From positions 188,762,561 to 188,826,560 of the forward strand of contig OY282560.1 in assembly GCA_958295665.1 (NCBI GenBank): a DNA stretch of 64,000 nt. The letters run 5' to 3'. Under the pieces are notes generated by a model. It was not told the DNA's origin. It made no database searches and saw nothing but the letters and a program-made list of their open reading frames with translations. Positions 47,784-60,320 of this stretch are shown in pieces; position 1 is the stretch's first letter; the number at the start of each line of letters is the position of its first letter. The DNA is from Tipula vernalis (taxonomy: Eukaryota; Arthropoda; Insecta; Diptera; Tipulidae). Position numbers and translations under genes: made by a program.

Positions 47784-48735
47784 TGGTCCATCTAATGTTT
47801 GCAATTTAATTTGACTCTAAATTCAAAGACGAATGAATATTTTTCAAAGCGGTTTGTTTTATTAGAATTGCCATTAAGTATGGAACACAATTTCATTCAA
47901 ATGACTTCCGCGGCTTGCTTAACACTACCCCATTCTGTCAACCGAATTTTTCAGAACATTTTCGATTGTAATGGGCTCCTATCTCATCAATGGCAACTTC
48001 GATTTGATCTTTCAAGTCCTGGATAGTCTCTGGATGGTTAGCGTAATACTTAACCAATAACAAGCCAGTTTCACGAACTCACTTCACAAATTGTCTTGTA
48101 GGCATTTCATTTCTATTGAATTTTCCACGTAAATTTCTTACAGTTTGGTTAGAAGATTCACCACTTTGAAAGTAAGTTTTCAAAATTTCACAATTTTGTT
48201 CAAGCGTAAAGCGACCCGTTTCGTAAATTTCAAACATTAAACTTATATTGTCATAAAACGAAATACGTAAATGTTTTCCATGAGAACTGCACTAGAACTC
48301 GATAAATTTTAAATTCCTTTTATTCTATGTAAACAGAAAAAAAATAAATTCATAAAGTGATAATGTGTAGTGTATTTCACATAAATACACATTTTAAGTT
48401 GTTACAGCAATAAATAATGACAATTATAGCTTATTTTTTAGTTACACTTGATAAACCCATGAATTTATCGAGTGTAGTTGCGTGTAATGACGTCAGCAAG
48501 AAATAAGAAAATATTGATGAAATAACTGAAGAAGGAAATTTTTAAACTTAAAATATGTAATAATATCCAATACACTACACATTCGCGCTTTATGAATTTA
48601 TTTTTTTTTCGTTTTACATAGAATAAAAGGAATTTAAAGTTTATCGAGTTCTAGTGCAGTTCTCATGGAAAACACGGCTAGTGTAGCCACACTCGAAATA
48701 ACCGGTAGTTGAAATTGCAAACGCTAGATGGACCA
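47784..48735 (-). mobile_element. mariner-like element, internally deleted
   Basis: Ends TGGTCCATCTAATGTTTGCA and, inverted from 48,735, TGGTCCATCTAGCGTTTGCA are terminal repeats of about 25 bp. On the minus strand the N-terminal HTH region is readable (RFTLEQNCEILKTYFQSGES, then NQTVRNLRGKFNRNEMPTRQF). It passes directly into the C-terminal part (ANHPETIQDLKDQIEVAIDE), so the catalytic core has been deleted. Stops are present. A foldback element is inserted at 48,272-48,674. Confidence 0.7.
48272..48674. repeat. foldback MITE inside the mariner-like element
   Basis: Arms of about 85-90 bp start TGTTTTCCATGAGAACTGCA on the left and are mirrored at 48,674 (TGCAGTTCTCATGGAAAACA). The match continues through ATTCTATGTAAA and TAAATTCATAAAG with a few differences. 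The centre is AT-rich. Confidence 0.8.
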
Positions 48736-50689
48736 GCTGCTACATTTCGCGTGTAAACGTGACATGTGCGTATTTCAATAAGCTAAAATCGCATTGCTTC
48801 GGAACAGTCGTTTTAATCACCACTTATTTAGCTATGATGGAAACGCAGCAACTAATCGTTAAATGAATCATTGAAATTGAAATTTTAGATGTGAAATTGT
48901 ATGTAAAATTTATGGTTTCAATTTAACGCATTGCAGCAAAATGGGACATTAAATTTCAAAAGTATACAATGATCGTTGGAGTTTGGAATTGTATTTATTA
49001 TTAAATTAATTGTTTTTTTAAATCTAATTTTTATTTGGTCTAAGTCATTAAGTAGAATTATATGTAGATGTTAATTTAAAATAAATAATCATCCTTGAAA
49101 CATCTTGCCTCCAATTCGAATTCCAAATTATAACAAGAACAGTTTTGAAGTTTTAAGACTTGTTATAATCTATTATACCACATGTTACTTTATCCTAGCT
49201 TATGTAAAAAAAATACGAATAAGTTACTGTTCAATTACACGGTAAACTTGCATTTAAGTACATTTATGTAAAGAAATAACTATTAATAATGTATGCTTAT
49301 CAAATCAAAGAGCAAATAATTTTATGTATACAGTAATTAATAACATCGCGATAACAGAAAATAATAAATCAATCTCGTGGTAGTAAAATACTGATTCGCT
49401 CAATTAACTGCTTTCCTTAGCATAAAGTTATTCAGCAAATTCAACTTATTATCTTACTGTATGACTTTATCATACAACTAACCAGTCCTTAAGATAAATT
49501 AAATTCAAAATATTTGTTTAGTGGTAGCTAAACTAAGTAATAATAAAAATTATGTATATATGTATGTGGCTATATAATATATCGATAAATTTTATTCGGG
49601 ACGGATACTATTCATGGCTTCTTATGTATCGGTTGTGTGTGTGTGTGTGTGGGGTGGTTTGGTGTTGCTATACCAAATTTCAAGGTCAGACTTGTGACCT
49701 AAGTCATCTAACATGCGATAACAAAACATTGATAGCTGTTTACAATACCTACACGCAACGTATATTATGCTGAATTACATACATATAATATACGGTTTAA
49801 TGACTGTAATAAATTCAACATAAATTTGCATGTTTTCTAAACTAATATCAACAAAAATGTTTGCGATAAGAAGGGAACTAAAAATAAAAAAAATTAAACA
49901 TATGTTTTTTATCTTTAATCGAAATTTGCTTTATAATTTATGCAACAATTTATGTAATTATTATTGGCAAATTTCAATTTTGAAAATCATTAATTAAAAC
50001 ATATTTATAATATGTATGTGTACCTTTGTTATCGTTTTTATAGTGTGACCTTATCGTTAGAGTTTTGTCTTAAAACAACTGCACCAGCTAAGATGTACTT
50101 GTCGTACAACTTCGATATACTCAATTCTCTATAATTTTTATATCTTAAAGTACTGCCTTGTATCACCATAGTACATTTTTCCACATTCCATTTTTTGTAA
50201 ATCGGAAAAGTTGCACAAGAGTATAACCTATTGAAATAGTTTCGTAATGAAGGCAACTTTCCGAGAAATGAGAAACAACCATTTATGCTCATTAACCAAA
50301 AGTAAAACATTGTTTCTCTCGCTAATTAAGTGCGAAACCGGTATTGTTATTCGATTTGGTCACTTAATTATAAAGCTAACTATTCGCCACAACTTTTGGT
50401 TTACCGAATATGTATCTCTACACATTCCTCAATGCAGCCAATAAACAACGCCACGGGAACTGCGAATGTTCATATTCATATACGTCAAAAAAATATTACA
50501 GTGTAAACTTGCAGGTCACAAATGGAGTCGTGGTTCCTACCAATGCATTTGTTGTTTGTTCACTGCAACAAACACTTACACATTAATAATAATTCGTGAG
50601 ATTATTAATTAAAATTAACGGTAATTTACGAAATATTTCAAATATTTTTAAAAATATTAGTTAAAGTCTAATCAATAGGAAGGAAAATT
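48736..50689. other. AT-rich region, no gene recognised
   Basis: No frame on either strand resembles a known protein. A short (GT)n run lies at about 49,634-49,652. Confidence 0.45.
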
Positions 50690-50950
50690 CTTCAAATTAA
50701 TTTAAAATCTGCGATTTTTTTATTTTTTTTATATTTTAATCTAAGCAATCTTTTTCTGGGGGCTCAAGGCATTCCTAACTTTTTCGCAGTTCATTTTACC
50801 GTCCTACTTTATGCCGTAGTAGCCAAATTGAGAATGTTCGCCTATAGACCTGTTTTTTGTTTAAACCGCCTATCGGGATCTATCTGGGTTCGAACCCGAT
50901 ATCTCACGATCGCAGCTTTAAAAAGTGTGCCGTTTGGTCGGTAATATGCG
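50690..50950 (-). repeat. possible tRNA-derived SINE remnant
   Basis: On the minus strand GCGATCGTGAGATATCGGGTTCGAACCC contains a B-box-like GGTTCGAACCC preceded by the GATCGTGAGA context common in insect tRNA-like SINEs. The sequence continues into CCTTGAGCCCCCAG and ends in an A-rich tract near 50,700. No A box or cloverleaf could be drawn, so it is not a tRNA gene. Confidence 0.4.
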
Positions 50951-51663
50951 ATTTTCATTCTAAAATGTATGTATAACTCAAAAATTTAATCGCTTAATTA
51001 AAGACTACACTTGCCAGCACGGGAGAGACTAGTTTTAAAATCAAATGTCCCGTGTCCCGGCCCAGTTTTGGCGAAAATTATAGAAATAAAATGAGATGTC
51101 CCATTTTCCAGATTTCCAAAGGCGGCAAGTCTTTTAAAGACTGATGTTGATAGACCTCGATCTTCAATTTGTGCTTCTCGCTTCAAAACTTCCAAAAAAC
51201 CAAATTTCTGGAAAAGACTCCCGGACCAGGTCGAGACAAAGCTAAATGAACTTCAAATATGTCTAGTTGAAATAAAAAAAAACGAAAATTAAGTTCCCCT
51301 ATGTGAGTTGAGCTTCTGTTCAAAATGAGTATCTCAAATTATTTGTAAATAAGTAAATAAATAAATATTGGTAAGTTGACCACCAACATTTTTCAACGTG
51401 TAAGAATTATTATACAATACATCCCCAAAAATATCAAAAAGTGTTTGGATTATGCGAGTTATAGTTTGTCTAATGTTCCTGTGATAAAAACCGAAAAGTC
51501 CTACAAAAGAAAGAGAATTTTTAACCGTCCAGCAAAGTGTCAGAAAATCGAGGAGGATTTGTTCTTTAGATATAAAATTTCCAGAAAAAAAATGAAAACC
51601 ACCATATGAAAATATATTTTTATTCTAGTCTTTAAAATCAATAAATTTGAAACACATCATGGC
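50951..51663. other. no gene recognised
   Basis: Open frames at 50,998-51,195 (minus) and 51,376-51,609 (plus, basic) have no recognisable motif. The second precedes the transposon-like frame at 51,664 and might be its 5' part, but I see no homology. Confidence 0.3.
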
Positions 51664-53300
51664 AATTTGTTGTGACGGAACTGTAGTGAACACAGGGAGC
51701 AGGACAGGCGCTATTTTTTTGGAAGAAAAGTTAAAACGGCCACTTCAGTGGTTTATGGTGTATGTCAATTACATGGAAATGAGCTTATACACCGACATCT
51801 ATTTCATTATTTAGACGGGACAACGAATGGACCCAAAAGTTTCATTGGATCCATTGGGAAATCATTAAATGATTGCGAAAATCTTCCTATTACACATTTT
51901 CATGCAATCGAATGTATTTTACCAGATATTACAAAATCGAGAGGAAATTGAGGTACAGCTCATTTATATTTATTGGAAATCTGTCAAGTAATTCATTCAG
52001 GATCTTGTGACGAGAACTTAGCAAAACGAAATCCAGGTAAAATTTGTCATTTACGATGGCTTACAACCGCCAACAGAATTCTCAGGCTTTACATTTCAAG
52101 TAAAACATCAACTAAAAATTTATTAATATTAACCAATCTTATATTAAAAGTATACGCGCCGATATGGTTCAACATAAAAACACAACCCCTTTGTATTTAC
52201 GGTGCAAAACATTTGTATGAAACCATCAAACTATCTCAGTATATACCAGTGAATTTAAAAAAATTATTGATCCTTTTGCGCAATGGTTTTTTCGGTCACC
52301 CTGAAAATATATTGATAGCCTTGTTAGCTGATGAACGGAGTCACATAAGAGAACTAGCACTTCGGAAAAGTTTAAGAATTCGAGAAATTTCATCGGGACC
52401 TGTTTCGATGCGAGTCTTTAAAGTGAAAACTTTTAATTTCGATGCAGTAGATTACATAGACCTTATAGATTGGAGGCTGCCATTAAAGCGCTTCAATCAC
52501 ACCTCCTCACGTCGAAAGTAGTCCAGAACTGTCTCTCATCTCTTAACGAGATGGCAGATCAGTTCAACATCCACATTTTATGGATGCCAGGACATTTCAT
52601 AAGTACAGGGAATATAAACGCCGATGAACTGGCTCGACGTGGTACAACGGATCGCTTCTCAGAAAGCAGAAAGGATATTGAAATGCCTCTTGCGGTATGC
52701 AAACTGCTGCTTCAGGAAGAAGCTAGCAAGCTGACGAATGACAGATGGTCAAGTATCACTTCTTGCGTAATAACTCGGCAGGTCTGGCCAAAGTTGGACT
52801 TGGCGAGATCCAAACAGCTGATCTCACTTCAGCGAAGTCAGATCAGTGTGGTTGTTGAAGTGATTACGGGGCACTGTCTCATAGGGAGGCATGCGAGTAG
52901 ACTTGGTGTCTTCTCACATAACTACTGTCGTAGTTGCGAGGACGAAGAGGAGGAAGAGACAGTACTTCATCTTCTTTGCACCTGCCCTCGTCTGGCACAA
53001 AACAGACTAAAGTTTCTAGGGGCACCCCTCTTCAAAGACCTGACGGACCTTTGTAGGATGAACGTCAGGAGTATCCAGCGCTTTGTTAACAGCTCAAAAT
53101 GGTTCCAATGAGTTGGAGGAAATAATTATTGTGGTATGGCTACGGACCATTTTTGTGACTATGCCTGGTCCTAGTGGACCGCCACCCAAACCTAATCTAA
53201 CCTATTGATTGGAAGAGGATAACTGAAACACCATTAACTAAAACAACAAGCACCGACCGAAGTAATATCTGGCACAGTAACAGACTTTGCTATAATTGAA
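51664..53300 (+). pseudogene. transposon-like protein fragment, interrupted by a LINE
   Basis: The frame reads CCDGTVVNTGS, LEEKLKRPLQWF, then after a one-base shift CQLHGNELIHRHLFHYLDGT. It continues with NPGKICHLRWLTTANRILRL, KVYAPIWFNIK, GHPENILIALLADERSHIREL and FDAVDYIDLIDW. I recall these blocks from multi-copy uncharacterised insect proteins that behave like transposons, but I cannot name the superfamily with confidence. A frameshift near 51,755 and a stop at 51,949 inactivate it. The LINE at 52,475-53,202 splits it after IDW. The frame continues afterwards with IDWKRITETPLTKTTS and then decays. Confidence 0.6.
52475..53202 (+). mobile_element. 5'-truncated non-LTR retrotransposon with RNase H (I/LOA-type)
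   Basis: An open frame up to 53,111 encodes the end of a LINE ORF2. The RNase H part has HILWMPGHFISTGN and NADELARRGTTD. The usual C-terminal block follows: VITGHCLIGRHASRLG, then YCRSCEDEEEEETVLHLLC and CPRLAQNRLKFLG. A 90-bp 3' UTR ends CCGCCACCCAAACCTAATCT, a CCTAA-type tail. An 11-bp target duplication flanks the insertion: TATAGATTGGA (52,464-52,474) and TATTGATTGGA (53,203-53,213), one mismatch. RNase H points to I, LOA or a related clade. Confidence 0.85.
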
Positions 53301-54959
53301 AAGGAAATTTTAGAAAAATTTCGTAAAATCGTAGGGTGCGTCAGGTTGAGCCATCCTCTATAAATTGAGTTTTGGTACATCATCGGTTCTATACCGTCGC
53401 CACACGACTAGCTAATCATGTTAAAGTTTTTTATTGTCTCCTTAACTTAACAATATTGACACTAAAGCTTTAGGATGGTTGGCTGGATCTGATTTTACTT
53501 TATTGGCGTGTGCTTTATTTAAACCTAAACCTTTAGAATTGTCTAAGAATATTACATTACTTATCATGAATGGATAATTGGAACGAATCAAAATGTTTAT
53601 TAAATAAAATTGACCATCACTTTACTCAAATAACAGCGAAATTATTATTCGCTATTAAAAAATTATTTTAGTCGAAATATTTTTAAAAATCACCAATAAA
53701 TTCAGAAGTATATATTTGTTCATCGAATTACCGTATATATACGCGAATTTAATTCGAAGTTAGTTTTCCTTCACAATTAAATCACGTAAATAATTGCTGA
53801 TAAAAATTTGCCAAATCATCTGAACGCACTTTATAAATATCTATTGACTCATTATATAAGTATATTATCTTGGAATTGTATTTGTTAGTTACGAAATATC
53901 AGTTTTGATTGGAAATTTTAGCCGTAGCCTTGATTTGAGTATAATGCAAAGTATTATCTAAACAAATTATACAGTACAACCGAAAAAATTACTTTTAGTG
54001 TGGTCTAGACCCATATTATAAGTATTTACTGAATCTAATCAAATTTTTCATTAACATCAATGCTTTTTATCTCATACGTGAAATTTAGACAATACCGTGA
54101 TTGAAATCGCGATTACAGAAAAGATATTACCGTTCATAAACAAACATTGAGTTTATTGTAATTATTGTATAACAATTTTAAAGACTTAAGGCAATTATAT
54201 TGTATAATTTTTGTTTACTGGCTACATTACTACTACAGCATATATTAATACTATCAAATAATTACAAAGTCAGGAAAAATACTAAAATAGTTTTGAAACT
54301 AAGTACAATTAAAAAAAACCCAAATAAAATTTTTTAGTAAATAAATATCAAAACAAAAAATTATATAATAAAATTACAACACGAATTCGGTTTATAATGT
54401 AAATATATCGGTTTATAATGTAATATATATCGCAGACATAAATAAAAATAGTTGTACCCTTGAAAGTTTCAATTAGTTTTTATAATGCATACCTACGTAT
54501 GCACATTTTTTTGTAACTCGTTCATAGGTCAATAACTTCAGTAACAAAAAACTGAAAAATTTTAAGTAACAATTATTTCTAACCATTTCATAAATTCTTG
54601 TGCCAAACATATTCTTAGCAGTTTTCACTTTTTATTTGTGTACAATAATGGCCAGTAAATGTGTATAGTGTATGTATAAATCAAGAACGTATTATAACTA
54701 TATTCGTTGGGTAAAGTTAAATTCAGAATAAACTATAGACTTTTGTTGCATTTGTATGAGTCTGCTATATCCGGAAATATTCGCACATTTAAGAAGAATA
54801 AAATATTTGTTTTTTATATGAATTAAATCTTACAGTAGAACAATTACCGAGGTATACTCAAGCTAATTAGATCGTTATTGCGATATTTTGAAGTGTTGAA
54901 TATTTTGTTAATCTGTTTGTCTAAAGAGAAAAAAAAACAGAAGTATCTCTATTGGGTAA
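53301..54959. other. AT-rich DNA, no gene recognised
   Basis: No supported coding region. CGGTTTATAATGTAAATATAT is directly repeated at about 54,388 and 54,409 with small differences. Confidence 0.4.
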
Positions 54960-57900
54960 AAGCTAAAACAATTTCTGATGTTTCACTACTAATTGCTGTA
55001 GTAATGTACGAAAAATAGGGCCAATGTATTCTGAGGTCGTACTTGAAGAAGATGGACTTACTATAGGTTTCAACAAACATTACCTCAAGATAATTAATCC
55101 AGTAACTAAGTTATACAAAACCATCTGCATAAAATCTTGTGGACTTGGCACTTACATTATTTACGAAAACCTCAAACATTCCAGCTTGTACATGATGTCT
55201 TCTGCAATATCGATCGTCTGGATAAACTAATTAATTTGGTCAGTAGAATAACGTCTTCATTTAACGATTCAGTTGAATATAAACGGGCTTTATCATTGAG
55301 ATGGATTGTTGACATGAAACTTATATAGAAATATCTAATGCGGCACCCCTTCCTAAGAAGAAGTAGCTGCTCATTACTATCGAAATTCAATAAACGAAAT
55401 TTTACACTTTATGAAATTCGAGTCATCGATCATCTTTCGAAGCTTTATAGCAAATCAATTGACAGTTTATCGTTTTTTGCTAGTTCCTTATCATCCACAA
55501 AACTTACATAGCTTTATGGTCGCAATAAAAATGCCTACATCCGATCACCAATTCGGATTCGATGGAGAAGCGTTGGCGCAATTTGATTCAGAAAAGAACT
55601 TCTCGTATCACCCAGATAAATTTTCTGCTTCAATTCTACTGAAATAATGCTGGACCAAAAAATATTTGAAAGAATATATAAACCTTTGCTACTATTAGAT
55701 AAAATTCACGAGTACCAGGCTGCGGTAAGTCAACATTGATCTTGAATTCAAACGTAATTGGAAAAGATCTCGTCCTCAGTGCTACGATATATAAAATAAG
55801 TTATTAAAAAGTCCTAAACATTTTAGTACAACTGAGCGATGCTCTGCAGATGTGGTACATGCATTACAATCAATATATTATCAATTCTGTCCTAGATCAC
55901 TAGATGTCCCGCCAGTATTATCAAATGCCGGTTGGTTACCGATATTCCAGTTATGTCTTATACGTTGTACTTGAATTTCACAAAACAAACGGCGGTTAGG
56001 CTCCGGCTGTGCTAATAAATCTGACGCCATCTTCCAACTATTAGCTGGCCGTACAACGAAGAAATGGATATAATTTTAGCCTTAAACGTGATCGCAAATC
56101 GAGTGTCTATTCATCGATGCTATTTTTGAAATAAATCAAGCCAATTGGCCGGCACCATGAACCTTCGTCTGTTTTTGAGGAACATAGATGTTAACGTAAC
56201 AAATGCCCCTCATGGTTCGGTGATACACTTATCAATATTAAGAACAAGAAAGACCAGGCTTACATAGAAAAACTCAAATTCTACTCCGAGAAAAGCAAAC
56301 AAAAATTCACTACGTGTAACCAAAATTTCAAACGCTGCTTTGAGATAAAGAATTACATTAGCTATATTGAGGAAAATATAAGGAAGGTCCCAAACACGTG
56401 AAACTAGTGGGTATCCAGCGCGTATGTCATCCAAGATCAGATTTATGTTCCTATTGTGACCCGCAGGTTACATGAAACATGTTTGTTGAGTTTTTTCAAA
56501 AACCGGAAGACATCGATAAGTATGAAAATCCAAATAATGGAGAAAACAACATAATCATACTGATATTCCAGCTTCATTATTAAAAGATTTCACAATGTTG
56601 GCACTTGTCAATTCCTCTGTGCCTTTTATTTAATCAATCATTTAAACAGAAAATAACTTAAGTGACAGCAAATTTCAAAACTGGAGGAAGAAATGATGCT
56701 TGGTTTTACCGTCAATACTCAAATTATTTGAACTGGTATTATGCAACTTATTCAGATCATTGGTTCCTCGATTTTTCTCAGTGTCAGAATTTTTGTATGC
56801 CCAAAACTTCAACATTTTTGAAGTAATACAGCATTCTAAGGAATTAATCTTTTCAGATGATCTCAAAATTACAGAAACCAACAAATTACAGGAATACATT
56901 AATAAGTTGTTGATGACACCATCTCTGGGAAATTTCAGAGTCCCGTAAGGAACAGTTGACAATAACTGTTATAAAGGTCGAAATCTTGCTGGATACACCG
57001 TTTAGTAAGAATATTTGTGCTTTCAGGTTAAATGTCTGTTGCAGTTTGGTGGCGCGCTGGCTTTTGGTTGCTACATTCGAAAAATATCATGTATACTTTG
57101 GATTCAACAACTCGTAGAATTCGATATTATCTTTTTCATAAAATCCAACGCAGCAAGAAAGCTGGATTACGTCGAACTAGCCTCACAACAAGCAATCATA
57201 AAAAACCCGTTCAACAACAACCAGCTTGATTAAGTGGTAAGGTTCTGTACTCTTCAATGTTTGGCCAAAATGTTGCAAGAGCACATAAATGTTGAAGCTA
57301 GTCGATCAATTGTTTGTGAAGTTGCGATTCTTTAATTCAGCGATCGAACGCAATATGTAGTGTCAGATTTTTTGCATTTTCGAAACATAATGAAATCGTT
57401 CTCAACAAATGTTGAGAGCTTATTTTTAAGAATGATATTCCAAATTATTATGAGATATTAGAGAATTCGTGAAGAATAAACAGTGCTCTGTATGTCCTTG
57501 CTAGTTTTAGTTTAGATATTCATACTGTGGTTGGGCTGGTTTCCTTCCGTTTATTTCAAAGCTAAATGTTACATAAACGATAGATTCGATTTTTTTTTTT
57601 TATGAAAATTTTAAATTAGGAATTTATTGGCATTTATTCGATTGAAATTCGAAAGTTTAAAAATTATAAATTAAAAAATTTGTAACTAAAGTTTCTAACT
57701 AAATGATGAGGATTTTTCTTTAGAAGTTGACTTCTTAATTTAGAAGAACTTTTTAAATTGAGTTATTTATGAATTTCAAAATATTTTGGTTTTAGGTATA
57801 ATCTTTGAAAGCCATTTAAAAGTATTACAAAAATTATTAAATTTGATATTGAAAATATTTATATTTCTGGAAGCAGGTGCACAGGAAATCTTTTGGCGAT

Positions 57901-58396
57901 TGATTTCAAATTTGCAACAGAGCCTAGTAAAATTTGTAAAATTTGATGAGTGCCTACCCTCGATTAAAGAAGATCATAATGGATAATCGAACAGTTATTT
58001 TTGAAAATCTTGAAGTTTCTGGATTGCAGGGCACGAATTGTATCAATAATCCGTTCTGTGCCCTCTGTGCTTTGGCATTTTCTATAATTTATAAGTTCAT
58101 TTCTTGATTGATTGTACTACAAAAAATTGTCCATCTAGTTTTAATGTAAATATTTTTGAGGAACATCGTATTTTTTCGGTAAATGATGGAAATGTGTGCT
58201 AGCGACACGGACTCTACCATTCGCTTCTTATTTGGGAACTGCAGACTTAAGAACCTAGCTAGACATTTGGCACTGTGATTGAGAGCAAAAATAAGAAAGC
58301 CGCTAACAAGTTTACTCTGAAAGGTTCACGCGAAGTAAAACATTAGAGGCACCATTTAATTTGAAGTTTAAGATATGCTATTTTTATAAATTTATT
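54960..58396. other. decayed coding-like sequence, function unknown
   Basis: Several frames of 65-95 codons with ordinary amino-acid composition (55,024-55,328, 55,411-55,647, 56,700-56,948, 57,032-57,229) suggest an old protein-coding element broken by shifts and stops. The C-terminal piece at 57,032 has a basic end (FHKIQRSKKAGLRR). I do not recognise any family, and a continuous protein cannot be traced. A transposon relic is most likely given the surroundings. Confidence 0.3.
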
Positions 58397-58399
58397 TTA

Positions 58400-58646
58400 A
58401 GCCTGGATTCCAGAGAAAAATTGACTCACAGTCAAAAAAACCGAAAAGAGAAAACTAATTTGATGCTCCATACAAGAGACAAAGGCAACGTTTTTTTTAT
58501 ATTTTTTACTTTATAGCAAAACAATTTTGCTATAAAATAAAAAAATAAAAAAAACGTTGTCTTTATCTCTTATATGGGGCATCGGATTATTTTTCTCTTT
58601 TAGTTTTTTTTGATTGTGAGTCATTTTTTCTAATGGAATAGCGGCT
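58400..58646. mobile_element. palindromic 247-bp MITE with TTA duplication (Harbinger-type)
   Basis: Nearly the whole element is one inverted repeat centred on ATAGCAAAACAATTTTGCTA (about 58,521). The ends AGCCTGGATTCC and inverted AGCCGCTATTCC are flanked by TTA on both sides (58,397-58,399 and 58,647-58,649). Arms carry TTGACTCACAGTCAAA. It would form a long RNA hairpin if transcribed. Confidence 0.8.
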
Positions 58647-58655
58647 TTATATTTA

Positions 58656-59037
58656 AGACATGAGAAAAATTGACTCACAGTCAAACAAAACGGAAAGAGA
58701 AAAATAATCTGATGCCCCATATAAGAGACAAAGACAAAGTTTTTCAGATTTTATTTTTTGGTTTATAGCAAAACAATTTTGCTATAAAATAAAAAATAAA
58801 AAAAACCGGCATCAGATTATGTTTCTCTTTTCGTTTTTTTTGACTGTGACTGTACATATTCTTCGGAAAAATTGTCTGCAATTTAAAAATATTTTATATG
58901 CAATTTAAAACAATTTTGTTCGGAAGAGAAAATTGGTTTACGAAATAGACTACGTCGATTGGTTGCCTGCTGAAAAGTTTTCATCAGAATGTTTAAGTAA
59001 ACTCGCACTGAGTTAATTTTTCTCATGGAATACAAGC
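58656..59037. mobile_element. second copy of the palindromic MITE family
   Basis: Starts ACATGAGAAAAATTGACTCA and ends TTTCTCATGGAATACAAGCT, the same terminal sequence in inverted orientation. The first 190 bp again form a palindrome centred on TAGCAAAACAATTTTGCTA (about 58,777). The last 180 bp are not part of the hairpin. The left tip lacks a few bases, so the target duplication is not clear. Confidence 0.65.
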
Positions 59038-59142
59038 TTAAATTATTTCAAATCAAATGTTTTTTAAATGAATTAATTCGTACGGATTTAATTCAGTTAA
59101 AAAAAATTTGATGTCGCAGATTTAATTCATAAAAAAAACAAT

Positions 59143-59745
59143 TTCGTCATTATTAGTATTATTATTATTATTGGAGGGCCATGCTGCCGATCAGCCATCT
59201 CGCACTGCGACCTAAAAGATCTATTGTGCTGGACCCTGCTTAATTATCCGTACAGATAATATTTAGGTTCTTAATGAACCTGACAATACTGTTTCCCGGT
59301 ACGTGATACATACTATCTGGGCTTATTGCTCTCTCTCCTAGATGATTACTACAGCATATAGTTCCGCGAGAAAGATGGTAGCATTGGATCCCAAGGACTT
59401 CGAGAGGGCTGTCCCACTCCCGTATATTCCTACTCCTGCCCCGTATTCCGTTTGATTTTACTCTTACGAGTTGCTGGGAATTGCACATCGCCTGTAGGTC
59501 ACCCAGCTTTACTACAGGAAGGCTAAATAAAACTAGAGGGTGCCTGGTATCCAGAGTCCGCATATTTTAGACTGATTAACCTTTCAGCCATTCATCCATC
59601 AGCATATGCTGTTCCACCTTAGATTAGGGTTTTTTGTCAAGGTTTTCTCCTTTAGCGCTGTACTGTAGCCCATGCCAAATGGCCAAAAATGTGCCAAATG
59701 GCCTTAGTTACCAGTGGTTGCCACGAGGCGGCAGCACGTACACTT
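59143..59745 (-). mobile_element. 3' end of a non-LTR retrotransposon, (AAT)n tail
   Basis: GC-richer than its surroundings and ending on the minus strand in a run of about seven ATA/AAT units (59,146-59,172). The minus-strand frame at 59,563-59,240 ends IVRFIKNLNIICTDN, like the tail of a LINE ORF2, followed by about 70 bp of 3' UTR. No reverse transcriptase motif is present, so it is 5'-truncated. CCAAATGGCC occurs twice near the left limit of the insertion. Confidence 0.5.
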
Positions 59746-60320
59746 GCGAATTTCGTCATTAATTTTTTTCGTAAAAGTTCGATTGAAATCAGAGAATAAA
59801 AAATTCCACTCAAGATTACTGAGTTTCAATGAACGGATTTACATTCTGTAAAAATATTATTTTACACTTAATCAACTGTTCTTATTATTATTGAAATTAT
59901 GAAGCGATAATGCAAGAATAATTTTTATATTGCTAATTAATCAATCGAACCTTTTGCACTTAGTTGTGCGTAATGATTGGCCTAAAAGAGTTTACTACTG
60001 GAAGCCGTGCTTTGAGTTTTGAAAATATTATTGCAAAATAAGTTTATTTTTTTAAATTTATCAATTAAAAATAATCTAATTTAAAAAGAAACAAAATTTA
60101 ATAATTTGAAAGTTAAATAAAGAATTTTCACTTTGAAACTTGATTGCTAAACATATATGAAATTACACCTTTGTTATTTTTACTAAGTAACCGTTTGGTT
60201 TTAGGTAGCAATTATTTGACAGCATTCTATATTCAAAATTATGAGTCACACACCTAAAGTTAAAAATGGCGCTAAATAAATTCAAAAAAAAAATCCATTT
60301 TTTTCTACTTACAGATAAAC
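59746..60320 (+). promoter_or_regulatory. upstream region of IDH with splice acceptor
   Basis: The 14 bases before 60,315 (TTTTCTACTTACAG) form a splice acceptor, and six bases later comes the ATG. From the acceptor into the gene the frame is open (ATA AAC ATG), so an upstream exon may either be non-coding or add an N-terminal leader. No coding region is visible in the rest of the stretch. Confidence 0.6.

Noticed and set aside
50875..50905. Possible tRNA gene from GGGTTCGAACCC
   Set aside because: The T-loop-like word is itself palindromic, and no acceptor stem, D arm or A box could be drawn. At most a SINE trace.
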